Positions 46,928-55,305 of a stretch of 64,000 bases of DNA are shown here, piece after piece (position 1 is the first letter of the stretch; the number at the start of each line of letters is the position of its first letter). The DNA comes from Marinomonas profundi. GTDB taxonomy: Bacteria; Pseudomonadota; Gammaproteobacteria; Pseudomonadales; Marinomonadaceae. The notes beneath the pieces are model-generated. The model was not told the DNA's origin, did not search any database, and was given only the letters and a program-made list of their open reading frames with translations. The position numbers were made by a program, and so were the translations under genes. The stretch covers positions 930,001 through 994,000 of the forward strand of contig NZ_CP073013.1 in assembly GCF_020694005.1 (NCBI RefSeq), in the 5' to 3' direction.

Positions 46928-47437
46928 AATAGTCGCGTCAACGATGGTGCCTTCTTTAAAGTAAATCCCCGAATCTGATAGCCATTTGTGGACTTCTTTA
47001 AAGAGCTTACGTCCAAGCTTATGCTTTTCCAGTAAATGCCTAAAATTCATAATGGTGGTGTGATCAGATATTGCTCCTTCTAAAGATAACCCAGCAAACA
47101 GCCGCATAGAGGTAATCTCGTAAAGCGCGTCCTCCATGGCTGGGTCCCTGGAATGCCTGCCCAGCCATGTTGTACCAGTTCAGCATAAAATGAATACGCA
47201 ACATGGTAGACAAAGGATAGGGGCGACGACCATTGCCTGCTTTTTTCAATTTGGTCTTCAAGCAGCTGCCAAGGAATCAACTCATCCATTCTACCAAGGA
47301 AGAGTTCTTTGCGAGTTTTGCGGCGTTTGCTGGTAAATTCTGTGTCGGCGAAGGAAAGCTGGTTCATGATCGGCTGGAGTCGTAGTCAGATTAAGTCGGC
47401 AAGATTGTCTCATGTTACCGACTTAATCGCATGTTCC
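46928..47437 (-). pseudogene. Truncated, frameshifted IS5-type transposase (IS-A, right copy)
   Basis: On the minus strand, from the terminus GGAACATGCG at 47437: the frame starts at 47367 (MNQLSFADTEFTSKRRKTRK), shifts near 47240 into a second frame (AGNGRRPYPLSTMLRIHF) and again near 47137 into a third ([19 protein letters not shown] through EGTIVDATI), where IS-B cuts it at 46927. At least two frameshifts and loss of the C-terminal half make it non-functional. CTAA flanks the terminus at 47438-47441. Confidence 0.88.
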
Positions 47438-47441
47438 CTAA

Positions 47442-47479
47442 TCAACACAAATAATTCGATGGCGAATTATTTGTGTTGA
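47442..47479. repeat. 38-bp perfect inverted repeat
   Basis: TCAACACAAATAATTCG, a four-base loop ATGG, then CGAATTATTTGTGTTGA: 17 of 17 bases pair. It lies directly next to the IS-A end and about 280 bp upstream of the TAXI binding-protein gene. There is no T tract, so it is not an obvious terminator. It could be a protein-binding site, recombination site or cruciform. Confidence 0.85.
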
Positions 47480-47504
47480 CCTGAATCAAATTTATATCTA
47501 CCCT

Positions 47505-47570
47505 TATAAAAATTAGCCACCTAACTTTAAGTTAATGAAGTCTGACTTAATAGTTGCGTCAGTTAGGTGG
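47505..47570 (+). promoter_or_regulatory. Putative control region of the TAXI-TRAP operon
   Basis: TATAAA (47505-47510) is followed by TTAGCCACCTAA (47513-47524), which fits the TTAG-N4-CTAA motif of the pht promoters. CCACCTAACT (47517-47526) recurs inverted as AGTTAGGTGG (47561-47570). This may be two operators or a hairpin. No good -35 was found, and the start codon is 187 bp further on, so the assignment is tentative. Confidence 0.45.
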
Positions 47571-47756
47571 TTAGTCTGTAAGTGCATCACATGTGAGCTA
47601 GAGAATGTGTGTAATGCATAGATAATAACGTAGGAGGTCTAGAGGAAGGGTGAGATATTTATTGGCTGTCGTGTAATCCGGCAGCTGAAGACAATACACA
47701 TAACGCTTTACATAGTTGGTTGACTACCAATATAAAAAAATAAGAGGAATTTAACT

Positions 47757-48752
47757 ATGTTATCAAGTTTGAAAAAGTGTCTTGCAGTTTCGTTAACGGC
47801 AGCTGCATTGCTTCAAATGCCAACTGTACAGGCTGAGTCATATGAAATGACTATTGCAGGTGCGTCTCCGGGAGGGCTGTGGAGCTTATTAGGCGCTGGT
47901 TTAGATTCAAGCGTCAGAGCTGCATATCCTGATTCAAAAATAACTTATCAAACCTCTGGTGGTGGTATTGCCAACATTGGTCAGCTAGACCGGAATCAAG
48001 CGGATCTGGCCATTGTTCACGATGCAGAATTGCTATTGGCTAAAAAAGGGGGATTACCGTTTCGCGAACCGATAGATTCCATTCGTGTTCTTTCCTATTT
48101 GTATACCTGGGCTCCGATGCAGACGCTTGTACGTAACAGCTTTGCAGAAGAGTATGGCATTCATACCTTTGAAGATATCGCTAAAGTTAAACCACCGATC
48201 ACAATTGCTATCAACAAGCGTGGTAACATCGCATCAAATGTAGCCGTTGAAATGCTGAATGCAATCGGTGTTACTGAAAAGGATATCGAAAGCTGGGGTG
48301 GTAAAGTTATCTATGCGGCTTCAAGTGAACAGGTGTCTTTGATTACGGATCGCCGAGCAGATCTAATGATCAACTCGCTCTTCGTGCGCCACAGTTCTAT
48401 TCAACAGGCAGCTAACAGTGTCGAATTAACCTTGCTAGGCATGGATCCAGCAACCGTTGAAGCGGTAAACAAGGCAAGTGGAACAATTCCTTTTGTTATT
48501 CCTGAAGGGACCTATGAATGGTCACCAGGAAAGGTCGATACCCCGTCCTTGGGTGCAACCCTCGCTGTAAGAGTTGATATGGATGATCAGAAAGCTTACA
48601 ACCTAACAAAGGCCATCTATGAAAATTACCAGCAAATCGCTGGTGTACATGCAGCTATGAAAGCGTTAACTCCTGAGGCTATGGCCTCTGTCACTGTGGT
48701 TCCATACCACCCAGGTGCGTTGAAGTATCTGGTAGAAGCAGGCTTACGTTAA
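47757..48752 (+). CDS. TAXI-family TRAP transporter solute-binding protein
   Basis: A 331-residue periplasmic binding protein of the TAXI family. Signal peptide ends near residue 26 (PTVQA then ESYEM). Mature features: MTIAGASPGGLWSLLGAGLD, TSGGGIANIGQLDRNQADLA, and TAXI-like ITIAINKRGNIASNVAVEML. It should capture an organic anion for the fused TRAP permease encoded 36 bp downstream. Its place at the head of the phthalate cluster suggests phthalate or a related aromatic acid as ligand; this is contextual. Ribosome site AGAGGA. Confidence 0.88.
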   Translation: MLSSLKKCLAVSLTAAALLQMPTVQAESYEMTIAGASPGGLWSLLGAGLDSSVRAAYPDSKITYQTSGGGIANIGQLDRNQADLAIVHDAELLLAKKGGLPFREPIDSIRVLSYLYTWAPMQTLVRNSFAEEYGIHTFEDIAKVKPPITIAINKRGNIASNVAVEMLNAIGVTEKDIESWGGKVIYAASSEQVSLITDRRADLMINSLFVRHSSIQQAANSVELTLLGMDPATVEAVNKASGTIPFVIPEGTYEWSPGKVDTPSLGATLAVRVDMDDQKAYNLTKAIYENYQQIAGVHAAMKALTPEAMASVTVVPYHPGALKYLVEAGLR

Positions 48753-48788
48753 GCTGATAAGTTTATAAAAATTATAAGAGCTAATAAA

Positions 48789-50696
48789 ATGTCGAATATA
48801 CTTTCATCAATATTAGAGACTGGTACTAAACGTCAGTTGAGTCCCAAGCTTGCCCGAATACTCCAATCAATCGCAGCAATAATAGCGTTAGGAGTAATTT
48901 ACACAACTACTATCGTCTACGTCGATCTCTTTGCGATGACGATCGTATTTTTGTCATCAATGCTAGCTCTTCTATTTTTAATGTATACGTCTGGATCTAG
49001 GGGGCGTACTGATTCTCCAAGTTTAATCGACTGGGTGCTTTCGCTTACCAGCGTAGCGGCCGGTGTTTACTTTATAGTAGAAAGTTCTCGAATCGTAGAA
49101 CGGATTACGTTGTTATTTCCTCTGGAAATGCCCGACCTTATTGCGGGCTCGGCACTATTTTTCCTGACAATCGAAGCCACGCGAAGAACAGTCGGATTTG
49201 GCTTAACCAGCGTAGTAACGATTTTTTTGCTCTACAATCTCTTTGGGCATGGTTTGCCCGCGGGACTTGGTTTTCGTGAAGTGGGATATAATCACTTTCT
49301 TGATATCATGATGTTCACCAGTGATGGGCTATTTGGAGTACCACTTCGAGTGGCAGCAACTTATGCTTTTCTATTTGTTCTCTTTGGTACCTTTTTATCC
49401 CGAGCTGGTGGAGCAGATTTCTTCTTTGATCTTGCATCAGCTGTAGCGGGAAGACGTGTAGGCGGTCCAGCAAAGATCGCTGTTATCTCTTCAGGTCTTT
49501 ATGGAACGATGTCAGGTAGTCCGACATCGGACGTTGTTACGACGGGGTCTATCACGATTCCTATGATGCAGCGTTTGGGATACGGGAAGTCATTGTCTGG
49601 AAGTGTTGAGGTTGCTGCCTCGGCTGGTGGTAGTTTGCTGCCCCCCGTTATGGGGTCAGCAGCATTTATCATGGCGGAGTATACGGGTATCGAGTACCGT
49701 GATATTGCTATCGCGGGCATTGTGCCAGCATTACTTTACTACGTATGCGTTTATACACAGGTTCATTTGCGATCTGAAAAAATGGGCCTTAAAGGTTTAG
49801 AGGAGAACGAAGTTTCAACGGTAAAAGTAGCAATGTCGAACGGCGGATTGTTCATTATTCCTCTACTAGTCCTTTCAGTAGCTCTTGTTATGGGGTATTC
49901 GCCTACATATGTTGCAGCATTTGCTTCTTTAAGTGTCATTGCTGTTGCTGCGATAAAGCCTTCGACTCGCATGGGTCTAAAATCCATTTGGGAAGCACTC
50001 GGTGAAACGACCCTTAGAATGGTTTCGGTAACAGCTGCTTGTGCAGCTGCTGGTCTCGTTATTGGTGGTATTTCAATGACTGGACTTGGTGGTAAATTTG
50101 CAGACCTAGTGTTCATGCTTGCGGGTAGTAGCAGTATATTGGTTCTGATTATCTCAGCATTGTTGGCGATTATACTGGGTATGGGGATGCCAACACCCTC
50201 AGCATTTATACTCGCGGCAGTATTGGTAGGGCCGACCTTAAGTTCGCTTGATTTCTCTGCGATGCAGTCAAACATGTTCATTCTTTACTTTGCGGTGCTT
50301 TCCGCTATGACCCCGCCGGTGGCTGTCGCTGCATTTGCTGCTTCTGCTATTGCTGATGCGAAACCACTAGGAATAGCTGTTGGAGCGGTAAGGCTAGCGA
50401 TTACAGCATTCGTGGTTCCATTCGCCTTTATGTATGGAGAAGGGTTACTACTTGAAGGTCCGATAACTGGGATAATCCTGAACTGCCTGACTGCTTCCCT
50501 AGGTGTTATCGTGCTAAGTGCAGGAATAGAAGGATACTGGAGAGCTCCTCTATCAGGCATAGCGCAGGCTATGTTGTTGGTGGCTGGTCTAATGTTCTTA
50601 GCACCGAGTATCATCGCATTGGGCATTGCTACCGCTTTGGTGATGGCTGTTGTCCTGATCACACCTCATCTGAGGTCTCCAGCCAAATTAGCTTAA
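48789..50696 (+). CDS. TRAP transporter permease, fused 4TM/12TM
   Basis: A 635-residue membrane protein with DctQ-like and DctM-like parts fused, the usual partner of TAXI proteins. SGLYGTMSGSPTSDVVTTGS and ASAGGSLLPPVMGSAAFIMA are the hallmark of the large subunit, repeated in weaker form near residue 460 (LGMGMPTPSAFIL). About 15-17 hydrophobic segments. It is expected to be sodium-coupled. Probably in an operon with the binding protein and perhaps the EamA gene 52 bp downstream. Confidence 0.92.
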   Translation: MSNILSSILETGTKRQLSPKLARILQSIAAIIALGVIYTTTIVYVDLFAMTIVFLSSMLALLFLMYTSGSRGRTDSPSLIDWVLSLTSVAAGVYFIVESSRIVERITLLFPLEMPDLIAGSALFFLTIEATRRTVGFGLTSVVTIFLLYNLFGHGLPAGLGFREVGYNHFLDIMMFTSDGLFGVPLRVAATYAFLFVLFGTFLSRAGGADFFFDLASAVAGRRVGGPAKIAVISSGLYGTMSGSPTSDVVTTGSITIPMMQRLGYGKSLSGSVEVAASAGGSLLPPVMGSAAFIMAEYTGIEYRDIAIAGIVPALLYYVCVYTQVHLRSEKMGLKGLEENEVSTVKVAMSNGGLFIIPLLVLSVALVMGYSPTYVAAFASLSVIAVAAIKPSTRMGLKSIWEALGETTLRMVSVTAACAAAGLVIGGISMTGLGGKFADLVFMLAGSSSILVLIISALLAIILGMGMPTPSAFILAAVLVGPTLSSLDFSAMQSNMFILYFAVLSAMTPPVAVAAFAASAIADAKPLGIAVGAVRLAITAFVVPFAFMYGEGLLLEGPITGIILNCLTASLGVIVLSAGIEGYWRAPLSGIAQAMLLVAGLMFLAPSIIALGIATALVMAVVLITPHLRSPAKLA

Positions 50697-50748
50697 TTTT
50701 CAGAAGGATTGGTCTCTAGCCGGATATACTTTAAAGCGAGGTAACACA

Positions 50749-51621
50749 GTGGAAATGATTTATGCATTATTGTCTTCTGTTATGTTTGCGGCTACATTTT
50801 TACTTGTAAAAATAGGTCGTGAAAGTGCCTCGCACCTTTCTGTTTTGTGGATTACACTCACCATCAATGTCGTTGTACTAGCTTTATCTACCTTATTTAT
50901 AGATATTCCTAAATCTCTTAATCTTCTCGATCTTAAGTTTTTTATTATTTCGGGTATATTTGCACCGTTACTTGGTCGGCTATTCCAGTTCGTTGGAATG
51001 TCTAAGTTAGGGGCGAATACAACGACGGCCTTAACCCTAACCCATCCTTTGATAACGGTATTTATAGGGTTGTTGTTTCTAGATGAGTCCGGAAATGTTG
51101 TGCAAATACTTGGCGGATTTTTGATCATCACTGGTTCGGTGTTGATTGCTATATTTTCCGGATCAAATGCTAATCTAGGAATTTCCAATGGTCATCAGAT
51201 ATATTTACTATATCCTCTTCTGGCATCATTAACCTATGGGATATCTATTGCCCTTAGAAAGGTGGGGATCGACCAGCTTAATTCACCTGTACTCGCTAGT
51301 GCAGTGACAGTTTCTTCCTCGTGGACTATCTTGAGCCTATATGTTTTGGTTACTAGGTGTAAAGTTTCATGTAGTGGCCGAGAATTTACTTATTTTTTTT
51401 TCGCAGGAATAGTTTCAAGTATAGGACCTATTTTTCTTTATCTATCGTTGGCAATTGGAAACCTACTTCTAATTGCTCCCTTAGCTGCTACCACTCCGTT
51501 ATTTGTACTAGTGGGAACTTGGCTTTATTCAAAGAAAAATGAGAAATTTGGATACCAGATAATCGTCGGAACATTCGGTATATTTATTGGAGTGACACTG
51601 CTAACGCTATTTAAAAATTAG
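50749..51621 (+). CDS. EamA/DMT-family transporter
   Basis: A 290-residue membrane protein with ten hydrophobic segments arranged as two EamA repeats (residues about 1-135 and 150-288; FQFVGMSKLGANTTTALTLT in the first, the weaker YLSLAIGNLLLIAPLAATTP in the second). The start is a GTG with GAGGT eight bases upstream; an ATG follows two codons later. In this cluster it could export or import an aromatic intermediate, but DMT proteins have broad roles. It is convergent with the class II aldolase-like gene. Confidence 0.85.
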   Translation: MEMIYALLSSVMFAATFLLVKIGRESASHLSVLWITLTINVVVLALSTLFIDIPKSLNLLDLKFFIISGIFAPLLGRLFQFVGMSKLGANTTTALTLTHPLITVFIGLLFLDESGNVVQILGGFLIITGSVLIAIFSGSNANLGISNGHQIYLLYPLLASLTYGISIALRKVGIDQLNSPVLASAVTVSSSWTILSLYVLVTRCKVSCSGREFTYFFFAGIVSSIGPIFLYLSLAIGNLLLIAPLAATTPLFVLVGTWLYSKKNEKFGYQIIVGTFGIFIGVTLLTLFKN

Positions 51622-51650
51622 CAGTGTGCTTGGTTTGAAGTTGATTACTC

Positions 51651-52391
51651 TCAAACTTCTGGCAGCCAAGACTTCTGAGCTTTTATCGCTCGTGTTTTCC
51701 ATAGATTCCATGGGCGGTCTACTTGCCCTTCGTTGGTTATTTGAGTGGCGTGTGCTTCTCCTTCTGATAGAAATTCAACCGGTCCTAGTCTGGAAGCTTC
51801 GATCTGTAATTGTGCATTAACTTCTACATAAATCGCTCTATAAACTGCTTGTTTTAGGCTGGGAGCAACGACTGTAGAGCCATGTCCTCTCATCAGCACT
51901 AAGGTATTTTCTCCAAGAGATTGCGTTAATGAAGAACCAAGTTCTTGGCTGGTAATCAACATGTTGGTTTCATCACCCGCAACATCTCGTATCTCAAATA
52001 TGGGGACGCTTGTACCCATGAATCCACTCATGTGGCACATAGGTTTTAAAGAGGCGGACTTTACAACACTGAAGGGGACAACAGAATGAGAATGGCTATG
52101 GACGATTGCTTCTACATCATCTCGCTTCCGGTAGATTTCACTGTGAATATAACGTTCTAGATAGACCTTCCTGGGATCGTTGTTTACAGTTTCACCCTCA
52201 AGGTTAAACTCTAGTATATCCTCTTTGGTAACAAGCCCTGGGGCCATATTTCGAGCTAAGAAAAAATGATCTCTGTTATGAGGATTTCTTACGCTTACAT
52301 GACCGAAAGCATCCAGTACACCTTCATTAAATAAAATTAAATTTGCAGTCACTAGATCATTTATTACGCTTTCTAATATTGTATCATTCAT
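51651..52391 (-). CDS. Class II aldolase/adducin-family protein
   Basis: A 246-residue protein of the class II aldolase/adducin fold. SVRNPHNRDHFFLAR is the substrate/phosphate-loop region, HSEIYRKRDDVEAIVHSHSHSV gives the metal-binding histidines, and LMRGHGSTVVAPSLKQAVYRA the third His. Family members include sugar-phosphate aldolases and also decarboxylases of dihydroxylated aromatic acids (for example 3,4-dihydroxyphthalate decarboxylases of actinobacteria). It shares the pht operator motif 60 bp upstream, so an aromatic substrate is likely, although a 4,5-dihydroxyphthalate decarboxylase is already encoded by pht5. The exact reaction is unknown. Confidence 0.82.
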   Translation of the reverse strand: MNDTILESVINDLVTANLILFNEGVLDAFGHVSVRNPHNRDHFFLARNMAPGLVTKEDILEFNLEGETVNNDPRKVYLERYIHSEIYRKRDDVEAIVHSHSHSVVPFSVVKSASLKPMCHMSGFMGTSVPIFEIRDVAGDETNMLITSQELGSSLTQSLGENTLVLMRGHGSTVVAPSLKQAVYRAIYVEVNAQLQIEASRLGPVEFLSEGEAHATQITNEGQVDRPWNLWKTRAIKAQKSWLPEV

Positions 52392-52450
52392 GGATATTCC
52401 TTTTCTTTTTTATAGATTAAAGATTCAAAAATGCTAGTTAACGAAACATA

Positions 52451-52464
52451 ATTAGCAATCTAAT
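52451..52464. promoter_or_regulatory. pht-type operator upstream of the aldolase-family gene
   Basis: ATTAGCAATCTAAT is identical to the site at 58108-58121 and the reverse complement of that at 58140-58153. It lies 60 bp upstream of the start on the minus strand, just before a TAATTA that may be the -10. The regulator is probably the MarR protein encoded at 55306. Confidence 0.75.
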
Positions 52465-52597
52465 AATTTTATCTTATACCGTATAGAAAGGAAAATAAAT
52501 GATGAATTATTATTTTCCTTATCAGGCACTAAAAGAATCAGGAATTCGAGATTTGATTAGAGGTTTTTACAGAATCATTGATAGCTCAGCTAATTAG

Positions 52598-53877
52598 TCG
52601 TCCCTGAATAATGGCGTTTTTAGTCTAAAGCGCCATTTCATTTTCTAGCCTTCTCGGCAATAAGGCTTGTATCAATCTCATCCCGCTATAAATGCCACAC
52701 CGGATCAAGGCAAAATGAAGCCACTTCAGCAGCTTACGAAGGTTTTGGCCACAGGCGCTTAGGATCACGTTAATCGCATCGCCCAGTATTCCCTTGAGGA
52801 AGCATCGTCTGAGTTTTCCGTCTGATTTGAGGTGCCCGATGATAGGCTCTACGCTATTTCTTCTCCCCATCCAGTTCTTCTCTTTCTTGGGGACTCCGCG
52901 TTTTTGACCTGCAATCAAGACTTTAATATCTTCCACACCTGACCCTTTATATCCTCGGTCAACAAAACAGGTTTCAGGCTTTCGCCCCATCAAGGTTTCT
53001 ACTTGTTGCAGTTGATCTTTCAGGGTGTGCCCATCATACGGATTACCGGGATAGCTTCTTGCGCCCACAATGAAGGATTCTTTAGCGGTCACGGCTATGC
53101 TGGCTTTCACGCCAAATTCGTAGCGTTTATGCGCTTTGCCTTTGGATATGCAATCCACATTGGGTTCATGCAGGCTGTAGAGTTTGTTTTTGCTCTGGCG
53201 AGTTTGTTTTAGTAATCGATAGGCTTGGTTAAGTGTGTCTTCCTGTTTTTGGGTGAGCGTTAACCCTTGTCGTTTTACTTGCCGGTCAATGTCCCGCAGC
53301 ACTCTCCCTAAAAAGCCTTTGACTTGCTTAATGGCTTTTCTCATGCGCTTGTATTGCTTGGCATGACCATAGCGGCCAATTTTTGGCATTAGTTCATGAC
53401 AAGCTTTGTCGTAGGTTTGTCTTAACGTGATGCCTTGTTCTTTGGCGACCTGAGTAAGCTGTTGTCTAGCCTTGTTGTAGAGCTTGGCATCCGTTGGGAA
53501 GGTGATATTTTTTTCTTGTACCGTGGTGTCGACCACTACTCGCTTTAGACTTGCTGGTTTGATGACTTTAAGTTTTAAACCTGCTTGTATCGTCTGGGTT
53601 AACAGCCATTCACAGCCTTCTTCTCCTAACCGTTTTCGCCATTTTACAAGACTGGTTGGATGACACGGAAAGTCGTGTTGGAAAAAGGTTTCGCCGCAAA
53701 AGTATTGGTAGTAAGGCGATTCAAGCCATTGCTCTAATACCATGTCGTCAGACAAATTATGCAAGTGTTGCAAATACAGCAATCCCGCCATAAGGCGAGT
53801 GGGTAACGCGGATGCACCCACCGTTGAGAAGTGTCTCCCCAATTCATTGTCCAACTGGTTCCAATCAATAACCTTAG
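52598..53877 (-). mobile_element. IS5/IS1182-type element (IS-C), truncated copy 1
   Basis: The left end TCGTCCCTGAATAA is the same as in copy 2 (55896). It is preceded by the 8-bp sequence CTAATTAG. The other end is missing: at 53877 the transposase frame is broken by the terminus of an IS-A fragment, with CTAA/TTAG (53874-53877) as target. Confidence 0.85.
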
Positions 53878-53884
53878 GGAACAT
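52625..53884 (-). CDS. IS5/IS1182-type transposase, N-terminally truncated
   Basis: A 419-residue DDE transposase: KVIDWNQLDNELGRHFSTVG and LLYLQHLHNLSDDMVLEQWL (DUF772 part), VVDTTVQEKNITFPTDA (first acidic residue), a helical insertion, CFVDRGYKGSGVEDI and NSVEPIIGHLKSD (later catalytic residues). Comparison with the copy at 55.9 kb shows that about 33 N-terminal residues (starting MKPRQTKTIPQKDL) have been removed by an IS-A insertion; the first three codons (MFP) now come from the IS-A end. Activity is doubtful. Confidence 0.88.
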   Translation of the reverse strand: MFPKVIDWNQLDNELGRHFSTVGASALPTRLMAGLLYLQHLHNLSDDMVLEQWLESPYYQYFCGETFFQHDFPCHPTSLVKWRKRLGEEGCEWLLTQTIQAGLKLKVIKPASLKRVVVDTTVQEKNITFPTDAKLYNKARQQLTQVAKEQGITLRQTYDKACHELMPKIGRYGHAKQYKRMRKAIKQVKGFLGRVLRDIDRQVKRQGLTLTQKQEDTLNQAYRLLKQTRQSKNKLYSLHEPNVDCISKGKAHKRYEFGVKASIAVTAKESFIVGARSYPGNPYDGHTLKDQLQQVETLMGRKPETCFVDRGYKGSGVEDIKVLIAGQKRGVPKKEKNWMGRRNSVEPIIGHLKSDGKLRRCFLKGILGDAINVILSACGQNLRKLLKWLHFALIRCGIYSGMRLIQALLPRRLENEMAL

Positions 53885-54012
53885 GCGATTAAGTCGGTAA
53901 CATGAGATAATCTTGCCGACTTAATCTGACTACGAATCCAGCCGATCATAAACCAGCTTTCCTTCGCCGACACCGAATTTACCAGCAAACGCAGCAAAAC
54001 TCGCAAAGAACT
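53878..54012 (+). mobile_element. IS5-type element end (IS-A, third fragment)
   Basis: A 135-bp piece of the IS-A 5' end: GGAACATGCGATTAAGTCGG, the internal AAGTCGG/CCGACTT hairpin, and the start of the transposase gene as far as CGCAAAGAACT. It then stops abruptly. It interrupts the IS-C transposase gene. Confidence 0.88.
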
Positions 54013-54091
54013 ATCAACTGCCGTTAAACATCTCAAATGCGCGACAAATGGACCTTCAGTATTGGATGATCGACTTCAAACTATACCGGAT

Positions 54092-54130
54092 GCCTCAATC
54101 GATAACTTTCAGCAGTTTGCTGATTGAGGC
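54092..54130 (+). terminator. Inverted repeat upstream of nadC
   Basis: GCCTCAATC and GATTGAGGC pair perfectly across a 21-base loop. It could be a terminator for sequence lost from the region, since the adjacent 54013-54091 has no recognisable gene. It has no clear T tract. Confidence 0.4.
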
Positions 54131-54146
54131 CTCCTCGTTAAAAATA

Positions 54147-54158
54147 TTACATACCTAA
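54147..54158. promoter_or_regulatory. Possible pht-type operator upstream of nadC
   Basis: TTACATACCTAA matches TTAG-N4-CTAA with one mismatch in eight fixed positions and runs into TAATAA, a possible -10, as at the pht2 promoter. It is 154 bp upstream of the nadC start. Confidence 0.35.
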
Positions 54159-54312
54159 TAATTATCAATAAAATCCACTTCATGTGGTAGAATCGATACT
54201 CAAAAATAGTAATTTTAACAGCAAGTAACGCCATCAAAATTCTGCTAGCGCGCTCCTTCGGACCCGCTAATAAATATGCACATTGGCAAAATCAGAGAGA
54301 TAGGAAGTTATA

Positions 54313-55167
54313 ATGTACAAATTAGATAATACAACGTTACAGATTGCGATTGCTGCAAATGTGAGTGCAGCTCTTACTGAAGATATCGCGAGTGGAGACA
54401 TCAACGCGTTATTGATCCCAGAGTCTCAAACGGCTATTGCAAAAATTATTACACGGCAGGATGCCGTGCTATGCGGAACAGCTTGGGTGAGCGAGACCTT
54501 CCGCCAAGTTGATCCTTCGGTCAAACTGCTCTGGCATTTTAACGATGGTGATAACCTCAAAGCTGATGATCTGATTGTTGAGGTTACTGGACCCGCCCGC
54601 TCACTCCTCACAGGTGAAAGAACAGCGCTTAATTTTCTTCAGTTAATGTCAGCTGTTGCAACGCGAACTCGATACTTTGTTAGTAAAATCGGTAGAAACC
54701 CTGTAGAGCTCATCGACACTCGAAAAACAATACCTGGGCTAAGACTGGCTCAAAAATATGCTGTCACTTGTGGTGGCGGGCAGAACCATAGAATGGGTTT
54801 GTATGATGCATTTTTGATAAAAGAGAATCATATCGCAGCTTGCGGTGGTATCGATAAGGCTGTTCAGGTCGCACGAACTCTGGTGCCAAATAAGCTCATC
54901 GAAGTTGAAACAGAATCACTCGAGGAACTAGAGCAAGCTCTTCAATCCGGTGTGGATATAATTATGTTGGATAATTTTTCATTAGAAGATACTAAGAAAG
55001 CGGTAGAATTAAGCCGCGGTAAGGCGAAAATCGAAGCCTCTGGTGGTATAAATGACGATACGCTGATAGACATCATACAAGCTGGCGTTGACTATGTATC
55101 AATGGGTACACTCACCAAAGATATTAAAGCTGTCGATTTATCGATGCGACTATACATGGAAGCATAG
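54313..55167 (+). CDS. nadC: Quinolinate phosphoribosyltransferase (decarboxylating), catabolic-cluster copy
   Basis: A 284-residue NadC-family enzyme, forming nicotinate mononucleotide from quinolinate and PRPP in NAD synthesis. LTEDIASGDINALLIP, GERTALNFLQLMSAVATRT, DTRKTIPGLRLAQKYAVTCG, GGQNHRMGLYDAFLIKENHI, IIMLDNFSLEDTKKAV and GVDYVSMGTLTKDIKAVDLS cover the active site. Phthalate is a structural analogue of quinolinate (benzene instead of pyridine dicarboxylate) and inhibits this enzyme class; a QPRTase gene accompanies phthalate genes in Burkholderia (DBO1). The copy here, inside a pht cluster, probably keeps NAD synthesis going during growth on phthalate. Ribosome site AGGAAG. Confidence 0.93.
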   Translation: MYKLDNTTLQIAIAANVSAALTEDIASGDINALLIPESQTAIAKIITRQDAVLCGTAWVSETFRQVDPSVKLLWHFNDGDNLKADDLIVEVTGPARSLLTGERTALNFLQLMSAVATRTRYFVSKIGRNPVELIDTRKTIPGLRLAQKYAVTCGGGQNHRMGLYDAFLIKENHIAACGGIDKAVQVARTLVPNKLIEVETESLEELEQALQSGVDIIMLDNFSLEDTKKAVELSRGKAKIEASGGINDDTLIDIIQAGVDYVSMGTLTKDIKAVDLSMRLYMEA

Positions 55168-55305
55168 TAAGGGCCTAAGATGACAGATCGTGTTAATTAA
55201 CTAACATGATCTGATTACCCCTGATGCTTAAAACACCAGTAAACCCAGGTTTTTTAAAGCCTAGTTTACAAGTTCGATAATATTAGAAATCCAGGATACA
55301 AGAAC

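Noticed and set aside
47757-48752. Tripartite tricarboxylate transporter (TctC) binding protein
   Set aside because: The N-terminal motif and the fused 4TM/12TM permease next door are those of TAXI-TRAP systems; no tctA or tctB genes are present.
50285-50662. Open frames antisense to the TRAP permease
   Set aside because: Mirror of hydrophobic codons in the membrane protein; no independent support.
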